Source: Bradyrhizobium sp. LTSP885
Lineage (GTDB): Bacteria > Pseudomonadota > Alphaproteobacteria > Rhizobiales > Xanthobacteraceae
Length of the DNA: 64,000 nt
Direction of reading: 5' to 3'
Assembly: GCF_000938305.1 (NCBI RefSeq)
Contig: NZ_JYMT01000036.1
Location: 157,084-221,083 of the forward strand
Shown: positions 44,055 through 51,962 of the stretch, piece by piece
How the letters are laid out: each line of letters begins with the position of its first letter
Position numbering within the stretch: position 1 is the stretch's first letter
Program-made: the position numbers and the translations under genes
The notes under the pieces: model-generated
Told to the model about the DNA's origin: nothing
The model's database searches: none
The model's input: the letters and a program-made list of their open reading frames with translations, nothing else

Positions 44055-44332
44055 CTGCGGCGCCAGATGCGAACAGGGGTGCACTGCCAAAATATCGAAA
44101 ACACCCCCATGCAAAGTAGCCGGCGGCTGCCGGCGTTCGACACGGCTACTTGACACGTCGGGCAACTCAGGGGTATTCTTCCATTATTCCGAAATCACGG
44201 CCACGATAGCTGCAATCCCGTTCCTGGAGCGGGATGACTCTTCTTCGAATCGTCCTCCCGCTCTATCTCTTTGTTTTGAGCATGATCTTTTCGGAAAACC
44301 GCTACACACTTTTCCGGATCATGCTCTAGGGG
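44055..44332. other. Intergenic repeats between importer and LysR gene
   Basis: 278 bp between convergent genes. It contains CCCCCATGCAAAGTAGCCGG and TACTTGACACGTCGGGCAAC (a combination I recall from repeated Bradyrhizobium intergenic elements), a hairpin GAGCGGGATGACTC...GAATCGTCCTCCCGCTC (44227-44262) and the palindromic repeat at 44278. No gene. Confidence 0.45.
44278..44326. repeat. GAGCATGATC palindromic repeat, copy 1
   Basis: 49-bp element GAGCATGATC-TTTTCGGAAAA-CCGCTACACAC-TTTTCCGGATCATGCTC. The arms pair to a long stem. It is nearly identical to the copies at 49152-49200 and 63443-63491. It sits between two converging genes and can act as a two-way terminator. Confidence 0.8.
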
Positions 44333-45310
44333 TTAACGCCGCTTCGTCTTGGCTTTGGTCTTGGTCGGTGGCTTCGGTCTGGCCTTTGCCTTCATCTTCC
44401 GCCTCGGTGCCGGCGTCACCGCCACCTCCTCCACTTTACGCGCATCCGTTCGCAGCGTCTCCAGCAGCCAATCCCGGAACGCGCGCATGCCTGGTGTCAT
44501 GTCCTTTGACTTCAGCCAGGTCAGCCAATACGACCCCGCCGGAACCTCTGTTAAAAACGGCCGGACCAGCCGGCCTGAGGTGAGCTCGTTCTGAAACATC
44601 GCGATAGGCACCAGCCCGATGCCGACGCCGCGCGCGGCGGCTTCGGCCATCGCCACCGAGCTGTCGAAGATCGGACCCTGGATCTTCGGGCACGGCGCGC
44701 CCGCGACCGCGAACCAGAGCGGCCATTCCTCGGCGCGGTAGGAGCGCAGCAGAAATTCCTGCGCCAGATCGGACGGTTTGCGCAGGCGGTCGGCGACATC
44801 GGGACGGCACACCGGCGACAGCGGCGCGGCCAGCAGATGGATCGCCTCGGTGCCGTGCCACGAGCCGTCGCCGAAGCGCAGCGCAAGATCGAGCCCGTCG
44901 CCCGCGATGTCGATGCGGTTGTTGTTGGTCATCAGACGCAGGTCGACATAGGGATGCGCGCGCTTGAAGCGATCGATCCGCTGCAGCAGCCATCCGGTCG
45001 CAAAGGTCGCGACGCAGCCGACGGTGACGACCTCGCGGGTTTCCTTGGCCTCGATCCGCTCGATCGCACCCCCGATGCGATCGAACGCGTCGGTCAGCAC
45101 CGGCAACAGCGCCAGGCCTTCATCTGTCAGCACGAGGCCGCGCGGCAGGCGCCGAAACAACGTGGCACCCAGCGTGTCCTCGAGCTGCTTGACCTGATGG
45201 CTGATCGCGGTCTGCGTCACGCGCAATTCGAGCCCCGCGCGGGTGAAGCTGAGCAGCCGCGCCGACGCCTCGAAGGCGCGCAGCGCGTTCAGCGGGAGGT
45301 GGCGGCGCAC
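44333..45310 (-). CDS. LysR family regulator, GcvA/AmpR-like, of the beta-lactamase
   Basis: 325 aa. N-terminal LNALRAFEASARLLSFTRAGLELRVTQTAISHQVKQLE is the GcvA/AmpR helix-turn-helix; the effector domain follows to about residue 295. GTG start. The last 35 residues are a Lys/Arg/Pro-rich tail (RRKMKAKARPKPPTKTKAK) not normal for the family. It is divergent from the class A beta-lactamase with about 105 bp between, the arrangement of AmpR-controlled genes in which cell-wall muropeptides are the signal. Confidence 0.85.
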   Translation of the reverse strand: MRRHLPLNALRAFEASARLLSFTRAGLELRVTQTAISHQVKQLEDTLGATLFRRLPRGLVLTDEGLALLPVLTDAFDRIGGAIERIEAKETREVVTVGCVATFATGWLLQRIDRFKRAHPYVDLRLMTNNNRIDIAGDGLDLALRFGDGSWHGTEAIHLLAAPLSPVCRPDVADRLRKPSDLAQEFLLRSYRAEEWPLWFAVAGAPCPKIQGPIFDSSVAMAEAAARGVGIGLVPIAMFQNELTSGRLVRPFLTEVPAGSYWLTWLKSKDMTPGMRAFRDWLLETLRTDARKVEEVAVTPAPRRKMKAKARPKPPTKTKAKTKRR

Positions 45311-45415
45311 GATGTCATGACCAAGTTTTTCTCATGCCTCGCTGTATAAATGATTGTTTGTCCATCGTCACGCCGTTCGGCAGGTTCGCGCCGCCAACGG
45401 AGAATGGGAATCGAT
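45311..45415. promoter_or_regulatory. Divergent regulator/beta-lactamase control region
   Basis: 105 bp between two start codons. It has a TATAAA at 45345-45350 suited as a -10 for the beta-lactamase with only a poor -35 at 17 bp, as expected for an activated promoter, and an AT-rich tract (TTTTTCTCATG) upstream where a LysR dimer could bind. Assignment is inference. Confidence 0.4.
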
Positions 45416-46318
45416 ATGCTGACGAGACGGACATTTGGATTGCGGACGCTGGGCCTGGCCACCTCCTTCGCCTTGCCGCGGCAAGCCGCGGCGACGGAAC
45501 ACGACGCGCTGACCCAGCGGCTGCAGCAGGAATTTGCACGCATCGAGCTGGCGACCAGCGGCCGGCTCGGCGTCGCCGCCCTCGATACCGAGACCGGATT
45601 GCGCGCCAGCCTGCGCGGCGACGAGCGCTTCCCGATGTGCAGCACCTTCAAGGCGCTGGCGACCGCCGCGGTGCTGCACCGGGTCGATCGCGGCGAATCC
45701 AGCCTCGACCAACGCGTGCAAATTCAGGCCAAGGATATCTTGGCCTACGCGCCCATCACCAAGGAACACGTCGGATCGGACATGACGCTGTCGGAACTCT
45801 GCGAGGCCGCGATCACGCAAAGCGACAATACCGCCGCCAATCTGCTGCTGCGCGAACTCGGTGGGCCCGCCGGCCTCACCAACTTCTTCCGAACCATCGG
45901 CGACAATGTCAGCCGGCTCGACCGCTGGGAGGTGGCGCTGAACGAGGGGGTATCAGGCGATCCGCGCGACACCACGAGTCCCGCGGCGATGCTGAAGAAT
46001 TTGCAGCGCGTGGTGCTCGGCGATGTCCTACAAGCCACCTCGCGGCAGAAGCTGGCGGACTGGATGGTCGCCAACAAGACCGGCGACGCGCGGCTGCGCG
46101 CCGGCGTTCCCCGCGACTGGCGGGTCGGCGACAAGACCGGCACCGGCGATCGCGGCACCTATAACGATATCGGCGTGTTCTGGCCGCCCGGCCGCAAGCC
46201 GATCGTGGTGACGGTCTACCTGACCGGCGCAAGCGCGCCCGCGGCAAAATGCGACGAGGTGATCGCCAATGTCGCGCGCGCGGTCGCGAATGCGAGCGCC
46301 GCCCAGCGCGGCGGCTAG
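45416..46318 (+). CDS. bla: Class A beta-lactamase
   Basis: 300-aa serine beta-lactamase. Twin-arginine type signal LTRRTFGLRTLGLATSFALP. Catalytic motifs: S76-T-F-K79 (Ambler 70-73), S136-D-N138 (130-132), E172-V-A-L-N176 (166-170) and K240-T-G (234-236). A Cys stands just before the Ser (Ambler 69), as in several carbapenem-hydrolysing enzymes, but position 238 is Gly, so their 69-238 disulfide cannot form. It probably hydrolyses penicillins in the periplasm. An ATG at 45404 is also possible. Confidence 0.9.
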   Translation: MLTRRTFGLRTLGLATSFALPRQAAATEHDALTQRLQQEFARIELATSGRLGVAALDTETGLRASLRGDERFPMCSTFKALATAAVLHRVDRGESSLDQRVQIQAKDILAYAPITKEHVGSDMTLSELCEAAITQSDNTAANLLLRELGGPAGLTNFFRTIGDNVSRLDRWEVALNEGVSGDPRDTTSPAAMLKNLQRVVLGDVLQATSRQKLADWMVANKTGDARLRAGVPRDWRVGDKTGTGDRGTYNDIGVFWPPGRKPIVVTVYLTGASAPAAKCDEVIANVARAVANASAAQRGG

Positions 46319-47001
46319 CGCGATACGACATCGCCGCGCGACTTGGGCCGCGCACTCATAAATTAATCGCGTGAATCGATGTCCGCTTGTCCCCCAAGAG
46401 CGGCGCGAAAGCGGACGTTATCGGACTTCCGAGAAGGGCCCAATAACGGAAGTGCATTTGGTGTTGCTTGAGCCACTCTATAAATGATCTTTTCCTTCGC
46501 GAGAACGCGCTGTAGAGCAGGCTGCAGCTTTTCGAAGAAAATCAGCGAGATGTACTAAAATTGGACCCTTTAGATCGGGATGCGGCATATTCCGAAATCA
46601 AGCTTCCGCGTTATGAACTGAGGAGGGTTTGGAAAGAGCACGAACTCGAATTTATTCCTTATCCACCCAGAAACGGAACGGCCCCACCGTCCTATCTGAA
46701 TATCCAATTGAGGGAAGATGAGATTGTCGCGCGATACTGGGGTGAGACAAGTCTTGGAAATCCCGCCAATGCTGTCCCGCGCGGCAGAGAGCCGGCCGAA
46801 AACCTGAATACGATTGGGAGGATGTCGAGCTATTTGTCCGTCGCGAGTTGGACACTCGGGGCGATTTCTCCGATGCCGGGCAAGTCGATAATTGGAATGT
46901 CAGGGCGATCTAGAACGATGCGTCGCCGGCTATATCGAACGACATCAAAGCCAGCGGAGCGGCGCGGCATTCATCATTGCTGTCTTCTCCTGGTCGATCG
47001 A
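46319..47001. other. AT-richer intergenic stretch with a coding-like remnant
   Basis: 683 bp of visibly lower GC than its surroundings. From 46561 (TTG) an open frame encodes about 110 plausible residues (PRYELRRVWKEHELEFIPYP, PSYLNIQLREDEIVARYW), then runs on antisense to the cytochrome gene with no sensible content. I take it as a gene remnant of unknown origin. A repeat-like text GATGTCCGCTTGTCCCCCAA lies near 46378. Confidence 0.35.
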
Positions 47002-47526
47002 TCAGCGCTTGCCCATGCAGGAATCTTCCGCCTGCTGCGCAGCGGGAGACTTGTCTTCATGCTTCACGGGCCGTGCGCGCCCCACCGCGTCGACCGAGCG
47101 AGCGCGAAGATAGATGTAGAGATCGTCCATGTAGCAAGCTACGTTCGGATTATCGCCGAATGCCGGCATGACATTGTCCTGCGCAGTGCCGACGTTCTTG
47201 CGGCCGCCTGCGACCACGGCGAGGAAGTCGCCATAGTTCATGGTCTTGACGGAATTCTTCAACGCGGGCGCGCAGGTCGCGCCCTCGCCGTCAGGGCCGT
47301 GACAAACATGACAGTCCGAGTGATAGCGGCGGTATCCGGAGTAGGTGTACCAGTCGACGGTGCCGTCGGGCGCGACCTTGAAGGTTGGGTCGCCGTCGTT
47401 GTCCAGATATTTGCCTCCATCGGACTTGTTGGCGGTCGGGTCGCCCGGACCTTCGGCGAAAGCAATTCCTCCGGATGCCGCGAAGATCATCGCGGCAGCC
47501 ACCAAACAAATTGTGCGCAAGAGCAT
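47002..47526 (-). CDS. Four-Cys c-type cytochrome related to methanol metabolism
   Basis: 174 aa. Signal peptide MLLRTICLVAAAMIFAASGG, cleavage about residue 24. Haem motif C72-H-V-C75-H76, likely axial Met120 (NVMPAFGD), plus extra cysteines C85, C131 and C170. This agrees with the methanol-metabolism-related cytochrome family that has additional cysteines and sits beside PQQ alcohol dehydrogenases. GAGGAA before ATG; the longer frame to 47664 lacks a signal at its start. Probably carries electrons from the dehydrogenase encoded at 49.8-51.5 kb. Confidence 0.82.
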   Translation of the reverse strand: MLLRTICLVAAAMIFAASGGIAFAEGPGDPTANKSDGGKYLDNDGDPTFKVAPDGTVDWYTYSGYRRYHSDCHVCHGPDGEGATCAPALKNSVKTMNYGDFLAVVAGGRKNVGTAQDNVMPAFGDNPNVACYMDDLYIYLRARSVDAVGRARPVKHEDKSPAAQQAEDSCMGKR

Positions 47527-47838
47527 TTCCTCGACATTCGATGACAGATGAACCGGCGCGTGGAAGGTTCCACGCGCCAGCGCGATTTTCGTCAGGTCAC
47601 TGCGGCAGTGCGAATACCGTGAGTGATCCGCCGAGTGCGGTGTAGTTGCTGATGCAACACTCAAACTATAGCATCCTTGAACCGGCCAGCGAGCGGCAAA
47701 ATCAACCCCTATGTCCGTTGTGGGTCATGAACGACAAAACTGAAGGTAAACATAGTAGGTCCGCTTTCGGGTGCATAGCGACCAGTTGAGCCTGACAGCC
47801 GAGACATGATTCAAGCCACCAGACGGAAGGGGCCGATC

Positions 47839-48060
47839 ATGCGCTACGAACTCAACATCCCGCCGAAAAGCAATCGCAGCGATCCGATCTGCTTCAGCCC
47901 GTACCTCCACCGCGCTCGCAATCAGGTCGAACGGTTCTTCAACAGGATCAAGCAATGCCGTCAGGTGGCGACGCGCTACGACAGGCTCGCCGCCAACTAC
48001 CTTGGATTTGTTCAACTCGCGTCAATCCGGTTGTGGCTACGCCTTGATGAGTCCGCGTCC
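47839..48060 (+). pseudogene. IS5-type transposase C-terminal fragment
   Basis: About 72 residues of a DDE transposase end: MRYELNIPPKSNRSDPICFS, then RARNQVERFFNRIKQCRQVATRYDRLAANYLGFVQLASIRLWLR. The VERFF-N-IK-R-ATRYD pattern (with the C-terminal Glu of the DDE triad) is typical of IS5/IS427-group elements. The N-terminal two thirds are missing and the frame runs on into the ankyrin gene. It is a remnant, not a functional IS. Confidence 0.75.
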
Positions 48061-48201
48061 TGGCACGACACGACAAAGCTGCACGGCTCAACTTCGCTGC
48101 GCGGCTCAGTTTCGCAACGCAGCTTGGCAGCGGCGGAGGATCATGCGACCTTGAACCGACATGACGCTGCGCTCAGCAGCGCCATGCCGGAGGAAGACGT
48201 C

Positions 48202-49128
48202 TTGTATCGCCGCATCGGCCTCGCCGCGCTGCTTGTCGTCGGCAGCATCCACAGCAGCCTCGCGGCGGCCGATCCGGCGCGGTGCCGCGAGCTGATCCGC
48301 AAATACGAGACCGACAAGACCCAGTTCACCGCGATCGAGGTGTCGCTGACGCTGTTTTCCGCAGCTGACGCCGATTGCCTCAACCTCGCGACCGAGCTGC
48401 TCGACCGGGGCGCCTCGGTCGATGCGCGGGACCGGCTCGGCGCGCGGCCGCTGAGCCACGCCGCCCGCTCCGGTCATCTCGACATGGTCGATCTGATGCT
48501 GGCGCGCGGCGCACCGGTCGACGCGCGCAATCTTGCGGGATCGACCGCGCTGTATTTCGCCGCCGAGCGCGGCCATGTCGCGATCGTGCAGCGGCTGATC
48601 GATCGCGGCGCCGACGTCAACCTCACCGGACAGAGCGGCGCCTCGCCGGTCGCGGCGGCAGCCTATGCCGGCCGGGACATGGTCGTGCGACTGCTGCTGG
48701 CGCATGGTGCCGATGGCCGCAAGGCAGACGAGACCGGCAAACCGCCGGTGGTCTATGCGACCGCCGGCGGCCAGCTTGGCATCGTCAAGCAGTTGCTGGT
48801 ATCAGATATCGACGTCAACGCGCGCTACGCCAACGATCTGACGCTGTTGATGTGGGCGTCGGGCCCTGACGAGGCGGTGGCGGAGGCACAGGCGCTCGAC
48901 ATCGTCTCATATCTGCTCGACGCCGGCGCGACGATTGACATGTCAGACGCGCGCGGACGCACCGCGCTGATGATCGCCGCCGAAGGCAATCATCCCGCGA
49001 TCGTCAAGGCGCTGTTGGCGCATGGCGCCGATCCTGCGCTGGCCGACAAGGCCGGCAAGCACGCCGCCGATCTCACGGTGCTGTCGGCACTCCGCGAGGA
49101 GCTGACAGAACGCGCTCAAGCGCGATGA
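48202..49128 (+). CDS. Periplasmic ankyrin-repeat protein
   Basis: 308 aa from a TTG start preceded by GGAGGAAGACG; the ATG at 48184 is in frame and possible. Signal peptide YRRIGLAALLVVGSIHSSLAAA. Then five or six ankyrin repeats (GARPLSHAARSGHLDMVDLMLARGA, GSTALYFAAERGHVAIVQRLIDRGADVN, GRTALMIAAEGNHPAIVKALLAHGADP). Two Cys in the N-terminal cap. Ankyrin proteins are found near PQQ-dehydrogenase loci; the role is unknown, possibly a periplasmic scaffold. The transposase fragment directly upstream may have replaced its original promoter. Confidence 0.8.
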   Translation: MYRRIGLAALLVVGSIHSSLAAADPARCRELIRKYETDKTQFTAIEVSLTLFSAADADCLNLATELLDRGASVDARDRLGARPLSHAARSGHLDMVDLMLARGAPVDARNLAGSTALYFAAERGHVAIVQRLIDRGADVNLTGQSGASPVAAAAYAGRDMVVRLLLAHGADGRKADETGKPPVVYATAGGQLGIVKQLLVSDIDVNARYANDLTLLMWASGPDEAVAEAQALDIVSYLLDAGATIDMSDARGRTALMIAAEGNHPAIVKALLAHGADPALADKAGKHAADLTVLSALREELTERAQAR

Positions 49129-49151
49129 GATCGCGCTTCAGCTTCTCTTTT

Positions 49152-49200
49152 GAGCATGATCTGTCCGGAAAACCGCTTCACACTTTTCCGGATCATGCTC
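49152..49200. repeat. GAGCATGATC palindromic repeat, copy 2
   Basis: 49-bp palindromic element, same as 44278-44326 and 63443-63491 apart from a few bases (GTCC for the TTTC before GGAAAA). It is preceded by GATGAGATCGCGCTTCAGCTTCT, which is also found before copy 3. It lies at the tail-to-tail junction of the ankyrin and cytochrome genes, overlapping the last base or two of the latter, and fits a bidirectional terminator. Confidence 0.8.
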
Positions 49201-49765
49201 AGAGCCCAGCCAGATAGTCCACCAGCGCGGCGAGGTCATCGGGCGAGGTCGCCAGCATCAGGTCGGACATACCAGGGTTGTTACCGCGCGCGCGCGTGCG
49301 GAAATCGGCGATGGTCCTGGCGAGGTAATCGCGTCCCATGCCGGCGAGGCGCGGCACCGTGCCGTCGCCCTGGAAATGGTCGAGATGACAGGCCGGGCAG
49401 CCGACCGAGCCGCTGGCACTGACCGCCTTCGCCGCGACGTCCTTGGGCGCGCGCGGCTGGCCGAGATCCGGCCATGGCTTCTGCGAGAAATACTCGCCGA
49501 TCGCCAGCATGTCGTCGCGCTCGAACTGCGACGCGATCGGCTGCATGATGTCGCTCTTGCGGTCGCCGCGCTTGAAATCACGCAGCTGGATGTAGAGATA
49601 GCCGGCTTGCTGGCCCCAGATCGTCGGAATCGTCTTGTCGATCGGCTTGCCGTCCGCACCGTGGCACCCGGCGCAGATCTCGACTTTTTCCTCGATCGTT
49701 TCCGCACGCACCTGCGTCGCAATCAGCAACAGCGCAACACTGCAAATCGCCAATCTACTGATCAT
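49199..49765 (-). CDS. Di-haem c-type cytochrome (c4-like)
   Basis: 188 aa. Signal peptide ISRLAICSVALLLIATQVRA. Two haem sites: C31-A-G-C34-H35 and C123-P-A-C126-H127, each half followed by a Met-containing segment (DIMQPIASQF; GMSDLMLATS) that can supply the axial ligand. Periplasmic electron carrier. 68 bp downstream of the PQQ dehydrogenase and co-directional, so it is its likely electron acceptor or relay to the oxidase. Confidence 0.87.
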   Translation of the reverse strand: MISRLAICSVALLLIATQVRAETIEEKVEICAGCHGADGKPIDKTIPTIWGQQAGYLYIQLRDFKRGDRKSDIMQPIASQFERDDMLAIGEYFSQKPWPDLGQPRAPKDVAAKAVSASGSVGCPACHLDHFQGDGTVPRLAGMGRDYLARTIADFRTRARGNNPGMSDLMLATSPDDLAALVDYLAGL

Positions 49766-49833
49766 CTGTCCATCCGGAGAAAACGGAAGCGGGACCGACC
49801 GGGTCCCGCTTCATAGTCATTACTTTCTTCTTC

Positions 49834-51546
49834 TTAGTCGAGCGTGAAGGCGATGATGTTGTTGCCGCGCTTGAAATCGAGCTGAGTGTTACCGCCAGCG
49901 CCGACCACGACATACTGCTTGCCGCCGATCATGTAGCTCGACGGCGGTGCATTGACGCCGGCACCGGCGTGGAAGTTCCACAATTCCTTGCCATTGGAGG
50001 AATTGTAGGCTGCGAACTTGCCGTTGCCTTCGCCAGAGAACACCAGGCCGCCGGCGGTGGCGAGGATGCCGCCGATCATCGGCTCGGGTGTCTTGACCTG
50101 CCACTTGATCTTGCCGGTGTTGTAGTTGACAGCGGTGATGTTGCCCGACTGTTTCTCGCTCGGGATCACCTTGAAGGCGCCGCCCAACCACAACTTGCCG
50201 TTCGGATAGGCCGAGCTTTCGACGTGATAGGTCATCGGCTGGTGCAGGTTGATGGCGTAGGCTAGTTCCTGTCCCGGATCGGTCGCGATCGGCGACCATT
50301 CGACGCCGCCATTGGCGCCCGGCAGCATCCGCGCGCCTTCCTTGGTCGGCAGCACCCACATGTTCTCTTGCGGCACCATCGCCTCGGAGAAGCGGATCAG
50401 GCTGCAGTCCTTGCGATCGTGCACATAGATGTGCCCGGTCTTGCCGGCATGGATGACGCCGGGAATGGTCTTGCCGTCCTTGTCCTTGACGTTGACCAGC
50501 ACGGTCGGGCTGACCGCGTCGAGGTCCCACACGTCATGGGCGATGTACTGGGAGTGGCAGACGTACTTGCCGGTGTCGAGATCGAGCGAGACCAGCGAGT
50601 TGGTGTAGAGGTTGTCGCCGGGCCGGTTCGATCCGTCGAGATCGGGTGACGGGTTGCCGACGACGAAATAGATCCGGTTGGTCGCGAGGTCGACCGACGG
50701 GTTCTGCCATACGCCGCCGCCGAGCTTGGCGAAGGGATCGCCGATCTTGGCAAGCGTGTCCTTTTCGGCCTGGATGTTGCGGTGCATGTCGCGGCCGGTG
50801 GCATCCTTGGTCGCCCAGACGCCGACGGAGTTGTCCGGAATGGTGTTGAAATTCCAGAGCTGCTTGCCGGTCTTGGCGTCATAGGCGCGCACGAAGCCGC
50901 GGATGCCGTATTCGCCGCCATTGGTGCCGATCAGCACCTTGTCCTTGACCACGGTCGGCGCCATCGTCTCGCTGTAGCCGAGCTCGGGATCGGCGATGTT
51001 GGTGGTCCACACCACTTCACCGGTCTTGGAGTTCAGCGCCAGCAGCTTGGAATCAAGCGTCGCCAGATAGACCCGGTCGTCGAGCACCTGGACGCCGCGA
51101 TTGTTGGGACCGCAGCAATAAGTGGTGATGGGCCCCATCTTGTGCGCGTAGTGCCAGAGCTGCTGGCCGGTCTTGGCATCGAGCGCGTAGACATGGCTGA
51201 ACGACGTCGTGACATACATCACGCCGTCGACGACGATCGGAGATGTCTCCAGCGATTCCTTGACGTCGGTCTGGAAGATCCAGGCGACGTGCAGGTTCTT
51301 CACATTGTCGCGGCCGATTTGCTTGCCCGGATAGAAACGCGTCTGGGCATAATTGCCGTTGGTCAGCAGGAAATCCCGCGTGTTCTTGTCGGCCGCATTG
51401 AGCTGGTCCTGCGTCACCGGAGCGACGTTGGCATTGCCGATCTGGGATTTTTGGTCCTGCTTGACTTCCTGTCCGACGGCAGCGCCTGACAACAGGCCAA
51501 CGCCGACCGCTGCGGCGAACGCCGCAAGCGCTTTCACATTCTTCAT
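49834..51546 (-). CDS. PQQ-dependent alcohol dehydrogenase, methanol/ethanol family, lanthanide-type signature
   Basis: 570-aa periplasmic eight-bladed quinoprotein. Signal peptide about residues 1-25. Vicinal disulfide C144-C145 (TTYCCGPNNRG) that sits over PQQ. Tryptophan-docking repeats such as AYDAKTGKQLWNF and ALNSKTGEVVWTT. The catalytic region AHDVWDLDAVSP gives catalytic Asp341 and, two residues later, Asp343. That second Asp replaces the Ala of Ca-dependent MxaF and is the ligand typical of lanthanide-dependent XoxF/PedH-type enzymes. It oxidises primary alcohols and passes electrons to cytochrome c. Metal and substrate are inferred. Confidence 0.88.
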   Translation of the reverse strand: MKNVKALAAFAAAVGVGLLSGAAVGQEVKQDQKSQIGNANVAPVTQDQLNAADKNTRDFLLTNGNYAQTRFYPGKQIGRDNVKNLHVAWIFQTDVKESLETSPIVVDGVMYVTTSFSHVYALDAKTGQQLWHYAHKMGPITTYCCGPNNRGVQVLDDRVYLATLDSKLLALNSKTGEVVWTTNIADPELGYSETMAPTVVKDKVLIGTNGGEYGIRGFVRAYDAKTGKQLWNFNTIPDNSVGVWATKDATGRDMHRNIQAEKDTLAKIGDPFAKLGGGVWQNPSVDLATNRIYFVVGNPSPDLDGSNRPGDNLYTNSLVSLDLDTGKYVCHSQYIAHDVWDLDAVSPTVLVNVKDKDGKTIPGVIHAGKTGHIYVHDRKDCSLIRFSEAMVPQENMWVLPTKEGARMLPGANGGVEWSPIATDPGQELAYAINLHQPMTYHVESSAYPNGKLWLGGAFKVIPSEKQSGNITAVNYNTGKIKWQVKTPEPMIGGILATAGGLVFSGEGNGKFAAYNSSNGKELWNFHAGAGVNAPPSSYMIGGKQYVVVGAGGNTQLDFKRGNNIIAFTLD

Positions 51547-51962
51547 GTTTCCCCACCGCGGTTGTTGGTTGCAGCGTTATGGATGGTTTCTGTTTCTACC
51601 CTGTCCAAACCTGACCGAGGTGAGCTGCCTACATAGGCGACAACCGTTGGGTTGTTTGCACTGCAATAGGTAATCAAAACGACGGCAAGCAATATGGACG
51701 AGTTCCACCTTACTGCCGTCTTGCGCAAAGACAACTGATGCGCGCAATGCGAAGCGCAAACCGCGCGTGCGCGTGCGTCATCCCAACGACAGACGGAAAT
51801 TCACGCCATTCAGCCCGGATAAAGGGTTGGCCACATCGCAATCACGTGGTGACGCCGCAAGAATCTTTGCGGCGCAACAATCAAAATGAGACTGCGCGTC
51901 AAGTAACGGTATCGAAATAGGAGGTGGTCGGCGGGAGCGTCTGCGTCCCGCCGGGTACACAG
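51547..51962. other. Intergenic region between PQQ dehydrogenase and second importer
   Basis: 416 bp without a convincing gene. It must hold the promoter of the dehydrogenase in its lower part (near 51550-51700). The second copy of the dispersed 36-bp repeat is at 51867. Short open frames are not protein-like. Confidence 0.4.
51867..51902. repeat. Dispersed 36-bp repeat, copy 2
   Basis: Same sequence as 12300-12335 with one base changed, in the same orientation, ending ...GACTGCGCGTCAA. Located between genes. Confidence 0.6.

Noticed and set aside
46985..47544. Second half of the open frame beginning at 46561 as a real plus-strand protein
   Set aside because: It lies exactly opposite the four-Cys cytochrome gene, which has signal peptide, haem motif and ribosome site.
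47806..48183. Ankyrin protein starting at 47806 with an IS-like N-terminal domain
   Set aside because: The first 72 residues are a transposase end that merely stays in frame. The signal peptide and ribosome site place the true start at 48184 or 48202.
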